From Candidatus Heimdallarchaeota archaeon (lineage in GTDB: Archaea; Asgardarchaeota; Heimdallarchaeia; Hodarchaeales; Hodarchaeaceae), in assembly GCA_011364965.1 (NCBI GenBank), contig RDOB01000004.1, forward strand, positions 1-64,000: 64,000 nt of DNA. The letters are read 5' to 3'. The position numbers and the translations under genes were made by a program. The notes beneath the pieces are model-generated. The model did no database searches and was not told the origin of the DNA. It worked only from the letters and a program-made list of their open reading frames with translations. This document shows, piece by piece, positions 28,332 through 35,517 of this stretch. Within the stretch, counting starts at the first letter, position 1, and every line of letters begins with the position of its first letter.

Positions 28332-28664
28332 TCAAGGTTTATCATCTTTCTTTTCCTTTTTTTTAATCAGAGATTCGACATCCTCCCATAATTTCTCTTG
28401 TTTAGTTTTCTTTTTTTGTTTCAGTTCATCTTCAATACCGAGGATATCTAGTGCCCATTGCCTCTCTTGTTCCCTCATTAATTTCTTTTTCTTTTGACGG
28501 TGTTCAGCAGCACCAATCCAAGTCTTTAAGGCGGCTTCTTGAATTCCACATTTAGTACATACATATAATTTTGCGTCTGGTCTCCAATAAAGTGTCCCCT
28601 GTTTACAGTTAGGACAAGGAATACGGGAGTCCCTGATCGTAGGATTGGACATTGTATTAATCAT
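28332..28664 (-). CDS. Small zinc-ribbon protein
   Basis: A 110-residue protein with one N-terminal zinc ribbon (CPNCKQGTLYWRPDAKLYVC then TKCG) followed by a very basic, helical tail ending KKKEKKDDKP. It could bind nucleic acid or ribosomes. The start at 28664 overlaps the end of the upstream roadblock gene by 8 nt; the next ATG, at 28652, falls just after that stop codon, so either could be used. It is likely co-expressed with the roadblock protein. Confidence 0.6.
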   Translation of the reverse strand: MINTMSNPTIRDSRIPCPNCKQGTLYWRPDAKLYVCTKCGIQEAALKTWIGAAEHRQKKKKLMREQERQWALDILGIEDELKQKKKTKQEKLWEDVESLIKKKEKKDDKP

Positions 28665-29154
28665 CCATAAGTAAGAGATGATCTAAATCTTGTTGATTTA
28701 TCTCGAGTTCAGACAGTTGTGTTTTAGATTTATCGATTTTAGGCCACTGCTGGAGAAGCTGAAGGATTGTATCAACAGCTGGTCCAATAATTAATTTTAA
28801 CAATTCAAGATCTACATAAGGATCAGTTAAAACCCCTAAAAATGCGATTTTTCCAATAGTTCTCAAAAAAATTTTATAATTTTGGCTTTCTGACGTAAAG
28901 GAGACCCATGGAGAACTCCCAATCTCCTGACCGATTGTAGTCATATTTGATTGAATTCCAGCTATTAGAGAACATAGAATAAGACTACTTTCCTTTCCTA
29001 ATGTTCCCTCTAAGTTGACTTCTTCAATTATTAACCCATCAGCATCAACACAGAAACAGGAATACATTCCGTCCAATGAATTTACGATGTCTTTGAGAAC
29101 CTGCCTTAAAGTGATGGAATGTCTTGCTGTATCATCTGAGAAGGACAACCACAT
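28657..29154 (-). CDS. Roadblock/LC7-like domain protein
   Basis: A 165-residue protein with a roadblock/LC7 pattern: helix LRQVLKDIVNSLDGMYSCFCVDADGLIIEE (the helix then D-x-D-G-L turn typical of the fold), a central helix ending LIAGIQSNMTTIGQEIG, then strands and FLGVLTDPYVDLELLKLIIGPAVDTIL closing the domain, and a polar C-terminal tail. Roadblock proteins are small dimeric regulators of Ras/Rab/Arf/Rag GTPases (MglB in bacteria). The gene opens the operon 29154-28332 and possibly further to the longin-like gene. Confidence 0.75.
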   Translation of the reverse strand: MWLSFSDDTARHSITLRQVLKDIVNSLDGMYSCFCVDADGLIIEEVNLEGTLGKESSLILCSLIAGIQSNMTTIGQEIGSSPWVSFTSESQNYKIFLRTIGKIAFLGVLTDPYVDLELLKLIIGPAVDTILQLLQQWPKIDKSKTQLSELEINQQDLDHLLLMDD

Positions 29155-29508
29155 ACACCAATGAATGATTTGTTTCTGAAAATAATTTATATTCCACTAT
29201 AGCTAGGGGGAACCAAGTGGGTCAAGATAAATTCGTAATTTATAAGTAATACATCTATTCTAGAATATTAGCATTACTATTAGTTTTCAAATCAGCAGAA
29301 TTTCCAGTATTGGAAAATTACCCCCTAGTGATTTCGCCAAAAATAGAGTACCTGATTTTTCTTAATCATTTGAGAAATTCGATTTAGGTGACTGAGATAA
29401 TTTATTTTCAATTTTAGTAAGAAGTAAGTCTTTCTGGTAAAGGAAATCTGGCCAAATATGTTAGCTTTAGATAATGTAATTTATAAATAAATTCCCTTAG
29501 AGGCTCAT
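29155..29508. other. Intergenic region upstream of structured RNA
   Basis: No gene is seen here apart from the end of a promoter. The sequence is AT-rich and contains only short open frames. The relevant element is the TATA-like box at 29480-29488, listed separately. Confidence 0.4.
29480..29488 (+). promoter_or_regulatory. TATA-like box for the structured RNA
   Basis: The sequence TTTATAAAT lies about 22-30 nt before the GGAGCAG that opens the terminal helix of the RNA at 29509, which is the usual archaeal spacing from TATA box to transcription start. Confidence 0.55.
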
Positions 29509-29857
29509 GGAGCAGTAGGCCGGCTGAGTTAGCGGCTCAGCTACAACGTAACGCTAGATGACGGGCTTAATTCCAGAATTGAGGCATCGAAACCTAGAGA
29601 GGTTTCTTGGTTAGCTGTAATGATGTACCTCCCTTCATGGTGGCTTCTTGCTGAGATTCTTCTGGAGAGAAGAATAAGAATGGAAGGTCAAAATGGGCTA
29701 GGCTGGGATCAGCTAGCTAACAAAGCAAGACAATTTGGCTATCTGCCAGAAACAGAGCAACCCTAAGGCCGTGAGGTTACGCTTGAAGGTTCAGGGTATT
29801 GAACACTGCCAAGTTCGGCCGATCTGGTGTGAACTTGTCGACACTCTGGTCTGCTCC
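29509..29857 (+). ncRNA. Strongly structured RNA of about 350 nt, type unassigned
   Basis: No convincing protein frame is present; a 65-codon frame inside (29735-29932) lacks a start signal. The ends pair perfectly: GGAGCAG (29509-29515) with CTGCTCC (29851-29857), followed by TCTTT. Inside are at least six further stem-loops, for example GCTGAG/CTCAGC (29523-29541), GAAACC/GGTTTC (29589-29606), an 8-bp stem with a GGAG tetraloop at 29656-29675, a GCTAG-CTG/CAG-CTAGC hairpin at 29697-29717, GTTCA/TGAAC (29789-29804) and GTGT/ACAC (29827-29844). G+C content is clearly above the flanks. The opening TAGGCCGG at 29516 resembles the 5' part of archaeal SRP RNA, but neither the SRP54-binding helix-8 motif nor RNase P core motifs were found, so the identity is open. 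Confidence 0.55.
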
Positions 29858-30100
29858 TCTTTAATTATAAAGAATAAGTTAGTTTTAATTTGCTTTTCCC
29901 GTTCGTTTACACTTCAGAGAATAGGTTATTGAAATGAACCAATTCAGCATCTTTAGTCACTTTGTAAAAAAACTAAAGCCTAGCTGTTTTTCTGAACTTT
30001 CTTAAGAGAGAGACCGAATATCTCAAAATAGAGTGTTTAGCAGAATTTCCCAAGATTCTTCGGAGATTATAACTAATAAAGTAAAGTTCCTTTGAAGATA

Positions 30101-30736
30101 ATGATAAGAAGTTTGAAGTTTATTCCTAAATATTTCAAGAGGTATAGAGAATCGAAAACTGAAGACGAGGTTCCGAAAGATTGGAAGAATCACCTCATTT
30201 CACTTTATTTGATTCGGAATAATGATGGAATCTGTCTATTTTCACATCATTTCCAACTTGCTGCAATATCCCAGATCGAAAACCAGCTAATAGGTATGGG
30301 ATTTTCCGCAATATCCAAAATGATGCGTGAAGTCGTGGATAAATCAGCTCAACTCTCTTTAATTGATTTGGGAGAAAAAAAAGTCTTAATCGAGCATCAA
30401 CCAAAAATATTGGCAGTATTGATTACCACTTTTGACCTGAAACATATTCGTAACAAACTTAGAGAATTTGCAATATATTTTGAGCGAATGTTTGAGTTAC
30501 AACAAAGAATAAGTTTAGTAACACACGTTTGCCCAGAAGATTATGCTCTCGCGTCTGAATTAGTTTCATTTATTTTTAATGACCATCCCTCCCGTGTGTT
30601 GGAGATTGTTCCCCTAATCTTTAAGTCAATTCGTATGGATAAAGGGGGAGGAAGTCAATTTTCTTTCAATAAAAAGAAGGAAAATTGGTTTAACTCAAAT
30701 GCCAAGGTAGCTGAAATCCACGAGAAAGGAATGTAA
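30101..30736 (+). CDS. Longin/roadblock-fold domain protein
   Basis: About 211 residues from the ATG at 30101 (TTG nine bases upstream is possible). The middle region is a longin-like fold: strand LISLYLIRNNDGICLFSHHF, helix QIENQLIGMGFSAISKMMREV, strands AQLSLIDLGEKKVLIEHQPKILAVLITTF, and a long helix LKHIRNKLREFAIYFERMFEL. The C-terminal ~70 residues are basic and helical. Its core pattern is the same as in 10470-11219, so both seem to belong to one Asgard family of GTPase-associated domain proteins. A TATA-like TTATAAC lies at about 30067. Confidence 0.5.
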   Translation: MIRSLKFIPKYFKRYRESKTEDEVPKDWKNHLISLYLIRNNDGICLFSHHFQLAAISQIENQLIGMGFSAISKMMREVVDKSAQLSLIDLGEKKVLIEHQPKILAVLITTFDLKHIRNKLREFAIYFERMFELQQRISLVTHVCPEDYALASELVSFIFNDHPSRVLEIVPLIFKSIRMDKGGGSQFSFNKKKENWFNSNAKVAEIHEKGM

Positions 30737-30953
30737 AGTCATAGATATCTCTCCTTCAAGAATGATAAGAAAATAGATATCCATAATATTTCCTTTAATT
30801 CTAAAAACCGCAATCTAGCCCTCTTAATAAGGTAGCAGGCGGAATTAACAGATATTACAGTATTTTGGGCCTTTTGTACTTCTTAATGCATAGAGGAAAA
30901 GGTTTTTATACTACCAACAACACAAACAACATGGGCAACACCAACTTAATTTG

Positions 30954-31253
30954 GTGAGGAAAGACGTGTTAGAACTCCAGCATAAAGAAAATGAAGAATT
31001 AAATGAACTAAATAAGATATCCATCTCTTTGGAGGAGCTATCCATTCCTCAAAGTGCAAAAAAGGTTTATGAAATATTAATTAGTGAAGGACCTCTTACT
31101 TCAGGCGATCTTGAAGATCGATGTACTTATTCTGACCGAACAATTAGAAATGCACTAAAACATTTAATGAAAATAGGATTAGTTCGAAAAGTGGCGAACT
31201 TTAGTGACATGAGGACATCCCTCTTTCATGCTCACTTTGGAACCGTCGCTTAA
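30954..31253 (+). CDS. Small winged-helix transcription regulator
   Basis: A 99-residue protein whose C-terminal half is a winged helix (residues about 38-85): AKKVYEILISEGPLTSGDLEDR, recognition helix SDRTIRNALKHLMKIG, then a wing VRKVANFSDMRTSLFHAHF. It resembles small archaeal regulators of the MarR/TrmB size class. The start is a GTG at 30954 (TTG at 30951 is possible), about 45 nt after a TATA-like TTTTTATA at 30904. A homologous gene begins at the right edge of the window (63785-64000). Confidence 0.7.
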   Translation: MRKDVLELQHKENEELNELNKISISLEELSIPQSAKKVYEILISEGPLTSGDLEDRCTYSDRTIRNALKHLMKIGLVRKVANFSDMRTSLFHAHFGTVA

Positions 31254-31498
31254 CCCTTTTCAATTTAATACAACGGATATTGTCTTTCTTCTTCTCCTAA
31301 CATTCTTAATCAATATTATATAACCCTATCTCATTCTTCTATATCTCTATTCTTTGCTTCTGTTATTTATGGAGCTCAGTTATAGGTTTTTTTTTCATAG
31401 AAACACAGAAAAAAGGACTATAATCAAGAATTACGCAAAAATTAGGACATTTGGGAAATTTTTACAAAAAATAAATGGCTTAAGGAGAGAAAAATTGT

Positions 31499-32116
31499 TT
31501 AGCTCGTCTGATTTTCAAGAATCCAAGGAATTCCTAGCTGTTCAACTAGAACTTCCCAGAAAAATGTAAGAGGGAATCCAATTACGTTATAATAGTCGCC
31601 TATAATCTCTTCCACCAAAATAGCTCCAAGACCTTGAATTGCATAGCTACCTGCTTTGTTCCACCATTCCCCTTTTTCCAAATAAAAATTAATTTCATTT
31701 GTTGTGAGATTCCTAAATTTTACTAAAGTTGACACGATTTTCTGTTTAATCTGCATAGTAGGATAATTAATGATTGTAAAACCTGTTAGAACAGTATGAA
31801 TGTTTCCTGAAAGTGAATAAAGCATATTAGATGCATCTTGTCTGTTTTTTGGTTTCCCTATAATGGTTTGAAATGGATCCATGACCACAGTGTCGCAACC
31901 AATGACTATGAACGCATCATACCTTTTTGAAGCTACTTCTACAACTCTTTCAGCTTTTTTCTCTGATAAGTTTAACACAAATTGTCGTGGATCTAATTCA
32001 GATATTATTTCATCAATCTCACTAGGAATAATGATGAAAGGAATGTTTAATTGACTTAATACTGCAGCTCGTGCAGGAGATTTTGAAGCTAAGATAAGGA
32101 TTGGATTGGAAACCAT
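31499..32116 (-). CDS. maf: Maf/YceF family nucleotide pyrophosphatase
   Basis: A 205-residue Maf protein. The N-terminal LILASKSPARAAVLSQLNIPF (SxSPRRxxLL motif, here with SPAR), VIGCDTVV and IIGKPKNRQDASNMLYSLSG are the family's sequence marks, and SYAIQGLGAILVEEIIGDYYNVIGFPL is the conserved C-terminal block. The enzyme hydrolyses modified or canonical NTPs (dTTP/UTP/m7GTP, by family member) to NMP plus pyrophosphate, a housekeeping role. A 71-codon plus-strand frame at 31354-31569 overlaps its 3' end and is treated as spurious. Confidence 0.92.
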   Translation of the reverse strand: MVSNPILILASKSPARAAVLSQLNIPFIIIPSEIDEIISELDPRQFVLNLSEKKAERVVEVASKRYDAFIVIGCDTVVMDPFQTIIGKPKNRQDASNMLYSLSGNIHTVLTGFTIINYPTMQIKQKIVSTLVKFRNLTTNEINFYLEKGEWWNKAGSYAIQGLGAILVEEIIGDYYNVIGFPLTFFWEVLVEQLGIPWILENQTS

Positions 32117-32268
32117 TGTTATTCAGCTCAAATAAATCGAATACTAACCCTAGAAATTAACTATTTAGTCTTCACATTGCTTGAACGCAAAAGGTCTTAA
32201 AGGGGCTAGTGTTTCTCGGGCAAATTAGGAATAATTTACTTTTTACTCAAAAGGATCAGATTAAAAGA

Positions 32269-33459
32269 ATGCCTACTAGTAATTTAAATCGACATTTAGG
32301 CAAAATCTCTTCTCGTATGACTCAAATTCAACCTTCGGGTTTACGAGAGTTATTTGATCTAGAACATAAAATTGCCAAATCCTCCTCCAATACAATTCTT
32401 TCTTTTGGATTAGGAAATCTCAATATCCCCACACTTTCAGAAATAATTGAAGAAATGAAAATTGTATTAGATAATCCAGTCTCTCATAGATATTCTTCAA
32501 ATGCAGGAATTCTAGCTTTGCGTGAAGCCTTATCGGAAAGATATTTTTCCAAATATCAGCTTGAATATACCACAGAACAGATACTTGTAACTGGAGGTTC
32601 TTTAGAGGCGCTATTTGATGTATTTATTGCCCTCTTAGATCCTGGAGATGAAGTTCTAATTCAAGATCCAACCTTTAACCCCTATTACTCTAATCAGATA
32701 ACTATTGCGGGAGGAAGAGTAAAACCTATTAAATTAAATGAGAAATTTCAGCTTGACCCGGAAAGTATCATTGAATCCCTAACTCCGAAAACTAAAGCAA
32801 TATTACTCAATTTTCCTAGTAATCCTACTGGTAGCGTAATGACTCGTTCTCAGATAAAAGATGTTGTTGAAACCGCGGCTGATAATAAAATTGTGGTTAT
32901 ATCGGATGAAGCATATGAGGATATTGTTTATGATAAGCATAAACATACATGTGCGGCTGAAATCGATTATGAAAATGTAATTGTTATTTCTTCGTTCTCT
33001 AAAACGTTTTCAATGACTGGATTTAGATTAGGGTATGTTTTAGGTATCCAAGAACTAATCAAACCGATCTCATTGGTACATCAACAAAATACAGCCTGTG
33101 CAAATACCCCAAGTCAAATGGCAGCAATTAAAGCTCTGCATCTTCATCCATCGATCCGTGATCCGATGATGCTTGAATTAAATAAACGGAGAAAGGAAAC
33201 AATTAAAGTTTTTACCTCAATTGAGGGAATTTCACTCCAAAATGATCCTTTAGGGGCCTTTTATATTTTCCCGAATGTTTCTGATACTGGAATGAATGGA
33301 GATGAATTTTCCAAATTTTTACTTGAAAAATGCCAAGTTGTTGTAGTTCCTGGAAGTGGATTTGGAAATACAACAAAAGATTTTGTACGAGTATCATATG
33401 GCTTTTTAAATCCAGAGGAGATCCAAGAAGCAGGTTCTCGAATCAAATCATTAATATAA
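32269..33459 (+). CDS. Class I/II aminotransferase
   Basis: A PLP-dependent aminotransferase of fold type I. SFGLGNLNIPT, LVTGGSLEALFDV, NFPSNPTGSVMT, DEAYEDIVYD and the PLP-lysine block SSFSKTFSMTGFRLGYVLG are all present, followed by DFVRVSYGFLN with the substrate-carboxylate Arg. The ATG at 32269 is preferred because the canonical N-terminus of the family starts only about 15 residues later; a GTG at 32209 with AAAGGGG just upstream would add 20 residues. The stop is 10 nt before the tryptophanase ATG, so the two are co-transcribed. Substrate is probably an aromatic or branched amino acid. Confidence 0.88.
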   Translation: MPTSNLNRHLGKISSRMTQIQPSGLRELFDLEHKIAKSSSNTILSFGLGNLNIPTLSEIIEEMKIVLDNPVSHRYSSNAGILALREALSERYFSKYQLEYTTEQILVTGGSLEALFDVFIALLDPGDEVLIQDPTFNPYYSNQITIAGGRVKPIKLNEKFQLDPESIIESLTPKTKAILLNFPSNPTGSVMTRSQIKDVVETAADNKIVVISDEAYEDIVYDKHKHTCAAEIDYENVIVISSFSKTFSMTGFRLGYVLGIQELIKPISLVHQQNTACANTPSQMAAIKALHLHPSIRDPMMLELNKRRKETIKVFTSIEGISLQNDPLGAFYIFPNVSDTGMNGDEFSKFLLEKCQVVVVPGSGFGNTTKDFVRVSYGFLNPEEIQEAGSRIKSLI

Positions 33460-33469
33460 AGTGTTACAA

Positions 33470-34855
33470 ATGACTAAACTAGATAGAAGACTCCCTCCAC
33501 CTCCTTTCAAAATCAAAGTAGTGGAACCTATTAAAATTATTCCTCAAAAAGAACGCAAATTGAGCTTAGAAGCTGCAGGATACAATATATTCAATGTAGC
33601 ATCGGAAAATGTCTATATCGATTTATTAACAGACTCAGGTACCTCTGCGATGTCTGATTTCCAATGGGCAGGACTTCTTCAGGGAGACGAAGCATATGCT
33701 CAATGTAAGAACTTTTTCCATCTTGAAAAAGTCATTAAGGAAATAACAGGCTATAAATATGTAATTCCGACTCATCAGGGTCGTAGCGCTGAAAATTTGA
33801 TATGTTTTGCTTATAATCTCAATAATGCCAAAATGGCGGTATCTAATCAATTTTTCGACACAACAAAAGCTAATATTGAAACCACAGGAGCGAAAACATT
33901 AGATCTTGTTATCCATGAAGCTTATGATACATCTTTAGTATTGGATTTCAAAGGAAATTTGGATACTAATGCATTGAAAAACACAATTGAAAAATATGAA
34001 AATATTGCCCTTATTGTATTAACTATTACCAATAACACAGGGGGAGGACAACCTGTTTCAATGAAAAATATAGCAGAAGTATCTAAAATAGCTAAATCTA
34101 ATAATATACCATTTATTTTGGATGCTGCAAGATTTGCGGAAAATGCATATTTCATTAAACTTCGTGAGAAAGGATATGGAGAAAAAACCCCAAGAGCTAT
34201 TGCGCGCGAGATGTTTTCCTATGCTGATGGTTGTATGGTAAGCGCAAAAAAAGATGGATTGGTTAATATTGGAGGATTCATCGCACTTAACGATGAGAAC
34301 ATGTTTAACAAAATTAAAGAACGTATGGTCATAATTGAAGGTTTCCCAACGTATGGAGGACTGGCAGGAAGGGATTTAGAGGCTATGGCTCGAGGATTAG
34401 AGGAAGTTCTATCAGAAGATTACCTAGAATACAGATATAATCAACTACAATATCTAGGTAACTCTCTCGCTGAGTTTGGAATCCCAGTTCTACAGCCGAT
34501 CGGGGGACATTCCGTTAATTTGGACGCACTGAAATTTTTACCTCATATCCCTCAATCGCAATTTCCAGCATGGGCTCTTGTAAATACTCTTTATGAGAGA
34601 TATGGAATAAGAGCTGTTGAGCTAGGATCAGTGATGTTTGCTAGGAAGGAAAACAATATTTGGATTTATCCTAAACTTGAACTTGTTAGATTGGCAATTC
34701 CTCGTCGAGTATACTCACAGGAACATCTAAATTATGTAATTGACTCTATCGTTGATTTATACCAGCATGGATCAGAAATTTCGGGTTATGAAATCACATA
34801 TGATCCTGGGGTACTTAGGCATTTTAATGCACGATTTAAACCTATTGTAAAATAG
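33470..34855 (+). CDS. tnaA: Tryptophanase (tyrosine phenol-lyase family)
   Basis: About 461 residues of the beta-eliminating PLP lyase family, with RKLSLEAAGYNIFNVASENVYIDLLTDSGT at the start and the PLP-lysine region SAKKDGLVNIGGF near residue 262. The C-terminal DPGVLRHFNARFKP has His where tryptophanase has His463, while tyrosine phenol-lyase carries Phe in this place, so tryptophanase is preferred. It would split tryptophan into indole, pyruvate and ammonia. The family is patchy in archaea, so lateral origin is possible. It is preceded by an aminotransferase in the same operon. An internal GTG at 33461 is an alternative start. Confidence 0.88.
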   Translation: MTKLDRRLPPPPFKIKVVEPIKIIPQKERKLSLEAAGYNIFNVASENVYIDLLTDSGTSAMSDFQWAGLLQGDEAYAQCKNFFHLEKVIKEITGYKYVIPTHQGRSAENLICFAYNLNNAKMAVSNQFFDTTKANIETTGAKTLDLVIHEAYDTSLVLDFKGNLDTNALKNTIEKYENIALIVLTITNNTGGGQPVSMKNIAEVSKIAKSNNIPFILDAARFAENAYFIKLREKGYGEKTPRAIAREMFSYADGCMVSAKKDGLVNIGGFIALNDENMFNKIKERMVIIEGFPTYGGLAGRDLEAMARGLEEVLSEDYLEYRYNQLQYLGNSLAEFGIPVLQPIGGHSVNLDALKFLPHIPQSQFPAWALVNTLYERYGIRAVELGSVMFARKENNIWIYPKLELVRLAIPRRVYSQEHLNYVIDSIVDLYQHGSEISGYEITYDPGVLRHFNARFKPIVK

Positions 34856-34943
34856 AAAGAGGTTTCAAGGAGAGGAAACTCTCCAAAAACCGTATAACAA
34901 CGAGAACTCCAATCTCCCATGCATTCTCGTGGCAATTTGGTAT

Positions 34944-35156
34944 TTAGGCAATTAGACGACGTGATAGGTAGTCAGATAGTTTTTTACTACGTGGAATTTT
35001 AGTGACAAAAGCATCCATACCGCATTCTCCACATTTTAATCGAAGAGTGCTATGGTTAACGATGGTTGTAATACTATGAGTTTGACACCAAGGGCACACG
35101 AGTTCCATTTCTGCCTGATGATGTAAATCAACATTTTCTTCAATTTCGATGGTCAT
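34944..35156 (-). CDS. Small zinc-ribbon protein behind a hairpin-rich leader
   Basis: A 70-residue protein with one zinc ribbon: CPWCQTH, then TLRLKCGECG, and a basic tail RSKKLSDYLSRRL. It could be a nucleic-acid-binding or ribosome-associated factor. Its ATG is preceded by a strong AGGAGGT Shine-Dalgarno (35164-35170 on the top strand), and by a 140-nt leader with five consecutive stem-loops (35185-35294), so its expression is probably controlled by RNA structure. Confidence 0.65.
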   Translation of the reverse strand: MTIEIEENVDLHHQAEMELVCPWCQTHSITTIVNHSTLRLKCGECGMDAFVTKIPRSKKLSDYLSRRLIA

Positions 35157-35184
35157 TTATTAACCTCCTGTCTTTTTCAAGGAT

Positions 35185-35294
35185 GGAAAACTTCCCATTT
35201 CTGGCTTGTTTTCCGATACAGCATGGCTGTATCACACCGAGACACTCTCGGGAAACCCTTTCCTGCACGGAAACGCCACCAACTAGAAGCTAGT
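35185..35294 (-). promoter_or_regulatory. Hairpin-rich 5' leader (candidate riboswitch, ribosomal-protein-type leader or small RNA)
   Basis: Five consecutive, mostly perfect stem-loops: ACTAG/CTAGT (35282-35294), TTTCC/GGAAA (35259-35273), CCGAGA/TCTCGG (35237-35251), GATACAGC/GCTGTATC (35215-35233) and GGAAAAC/GTTTTCC (35185-35214, loop of 16). A TATA-like TTTTTATAG reads toward this side at about 35322-35330, giving a start near 35300 on the minus strand. The stems precede the Shine-Dalgarno of the zinc-ribbon gene. I cannot match the pattern to a known riboswitch. The ligand, if any, is unknown. Confidence 0.5.
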
Positions 35295-35321
35295 AGCGGG
35301 ATTAGAATCTTACTTTTATCA

Positions 35322-35330
35322 CTATAAAAA
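35322..35330 (-). promoter_or_regulatory. TATA-like box for the zinc-ribbon gene leader
   Basis: On the minus strand the sequence TTTTTATAG lies about 25-30 nt upstream of the first stem of the leader (35294), the normal archaeal TATA spacing. Confidence 0.5.
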
Positions 35331-35517
35331 CATTCTGATAAGTAATATTGTAAGAATTTACAAAATGTATATTATTTGAAGAATTATGAAATGTATTTGT
35401 CGGACGGGTTTTAAAAAAACCTTGATCAAGTTGTATTCTAGTTGAAATAAAATATTATCAGGCTTATACATATAATATTAATTCTATTCAAAACACATAA
35501 CACAACACTTTATAGGA

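Larger units (their letters stand above)
35157..35517. other. Intergenic region between divergent genes
   Basis: The left half is the structured leader of the minus-strand zinc-ribbon gene. The right half, 35331-35517, is AT-rich, with a TATA-like TTTATAG just before the ATG at 35518, which suggests that the amidohydrolase message is nearly leaderless. No other gene is visible. Confidence 0.4.

Noticed and set aside
29516-29523. TAGGCCGG as proof of SRP RNA
   Set aside because: The match is short, and the SRP54-binding helix-8 sequence (GGAAGG...AGCAG type) is absent; the many local hairpins also do not fit the rod shape of SRP RNA.
29735-29932. 65-codon plus-strand reading frame inside the structured RNA
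   Set aside because: No Shine-Dalgarno, odd composition, and it lies over paired stems of the RNA and its terminator.
31354-31569. 71-codon plus-strand frame overlapping Maf
   Set aside because: Runs into the 3' end of Maf, no family pattern, and the composition is intergenic-like.
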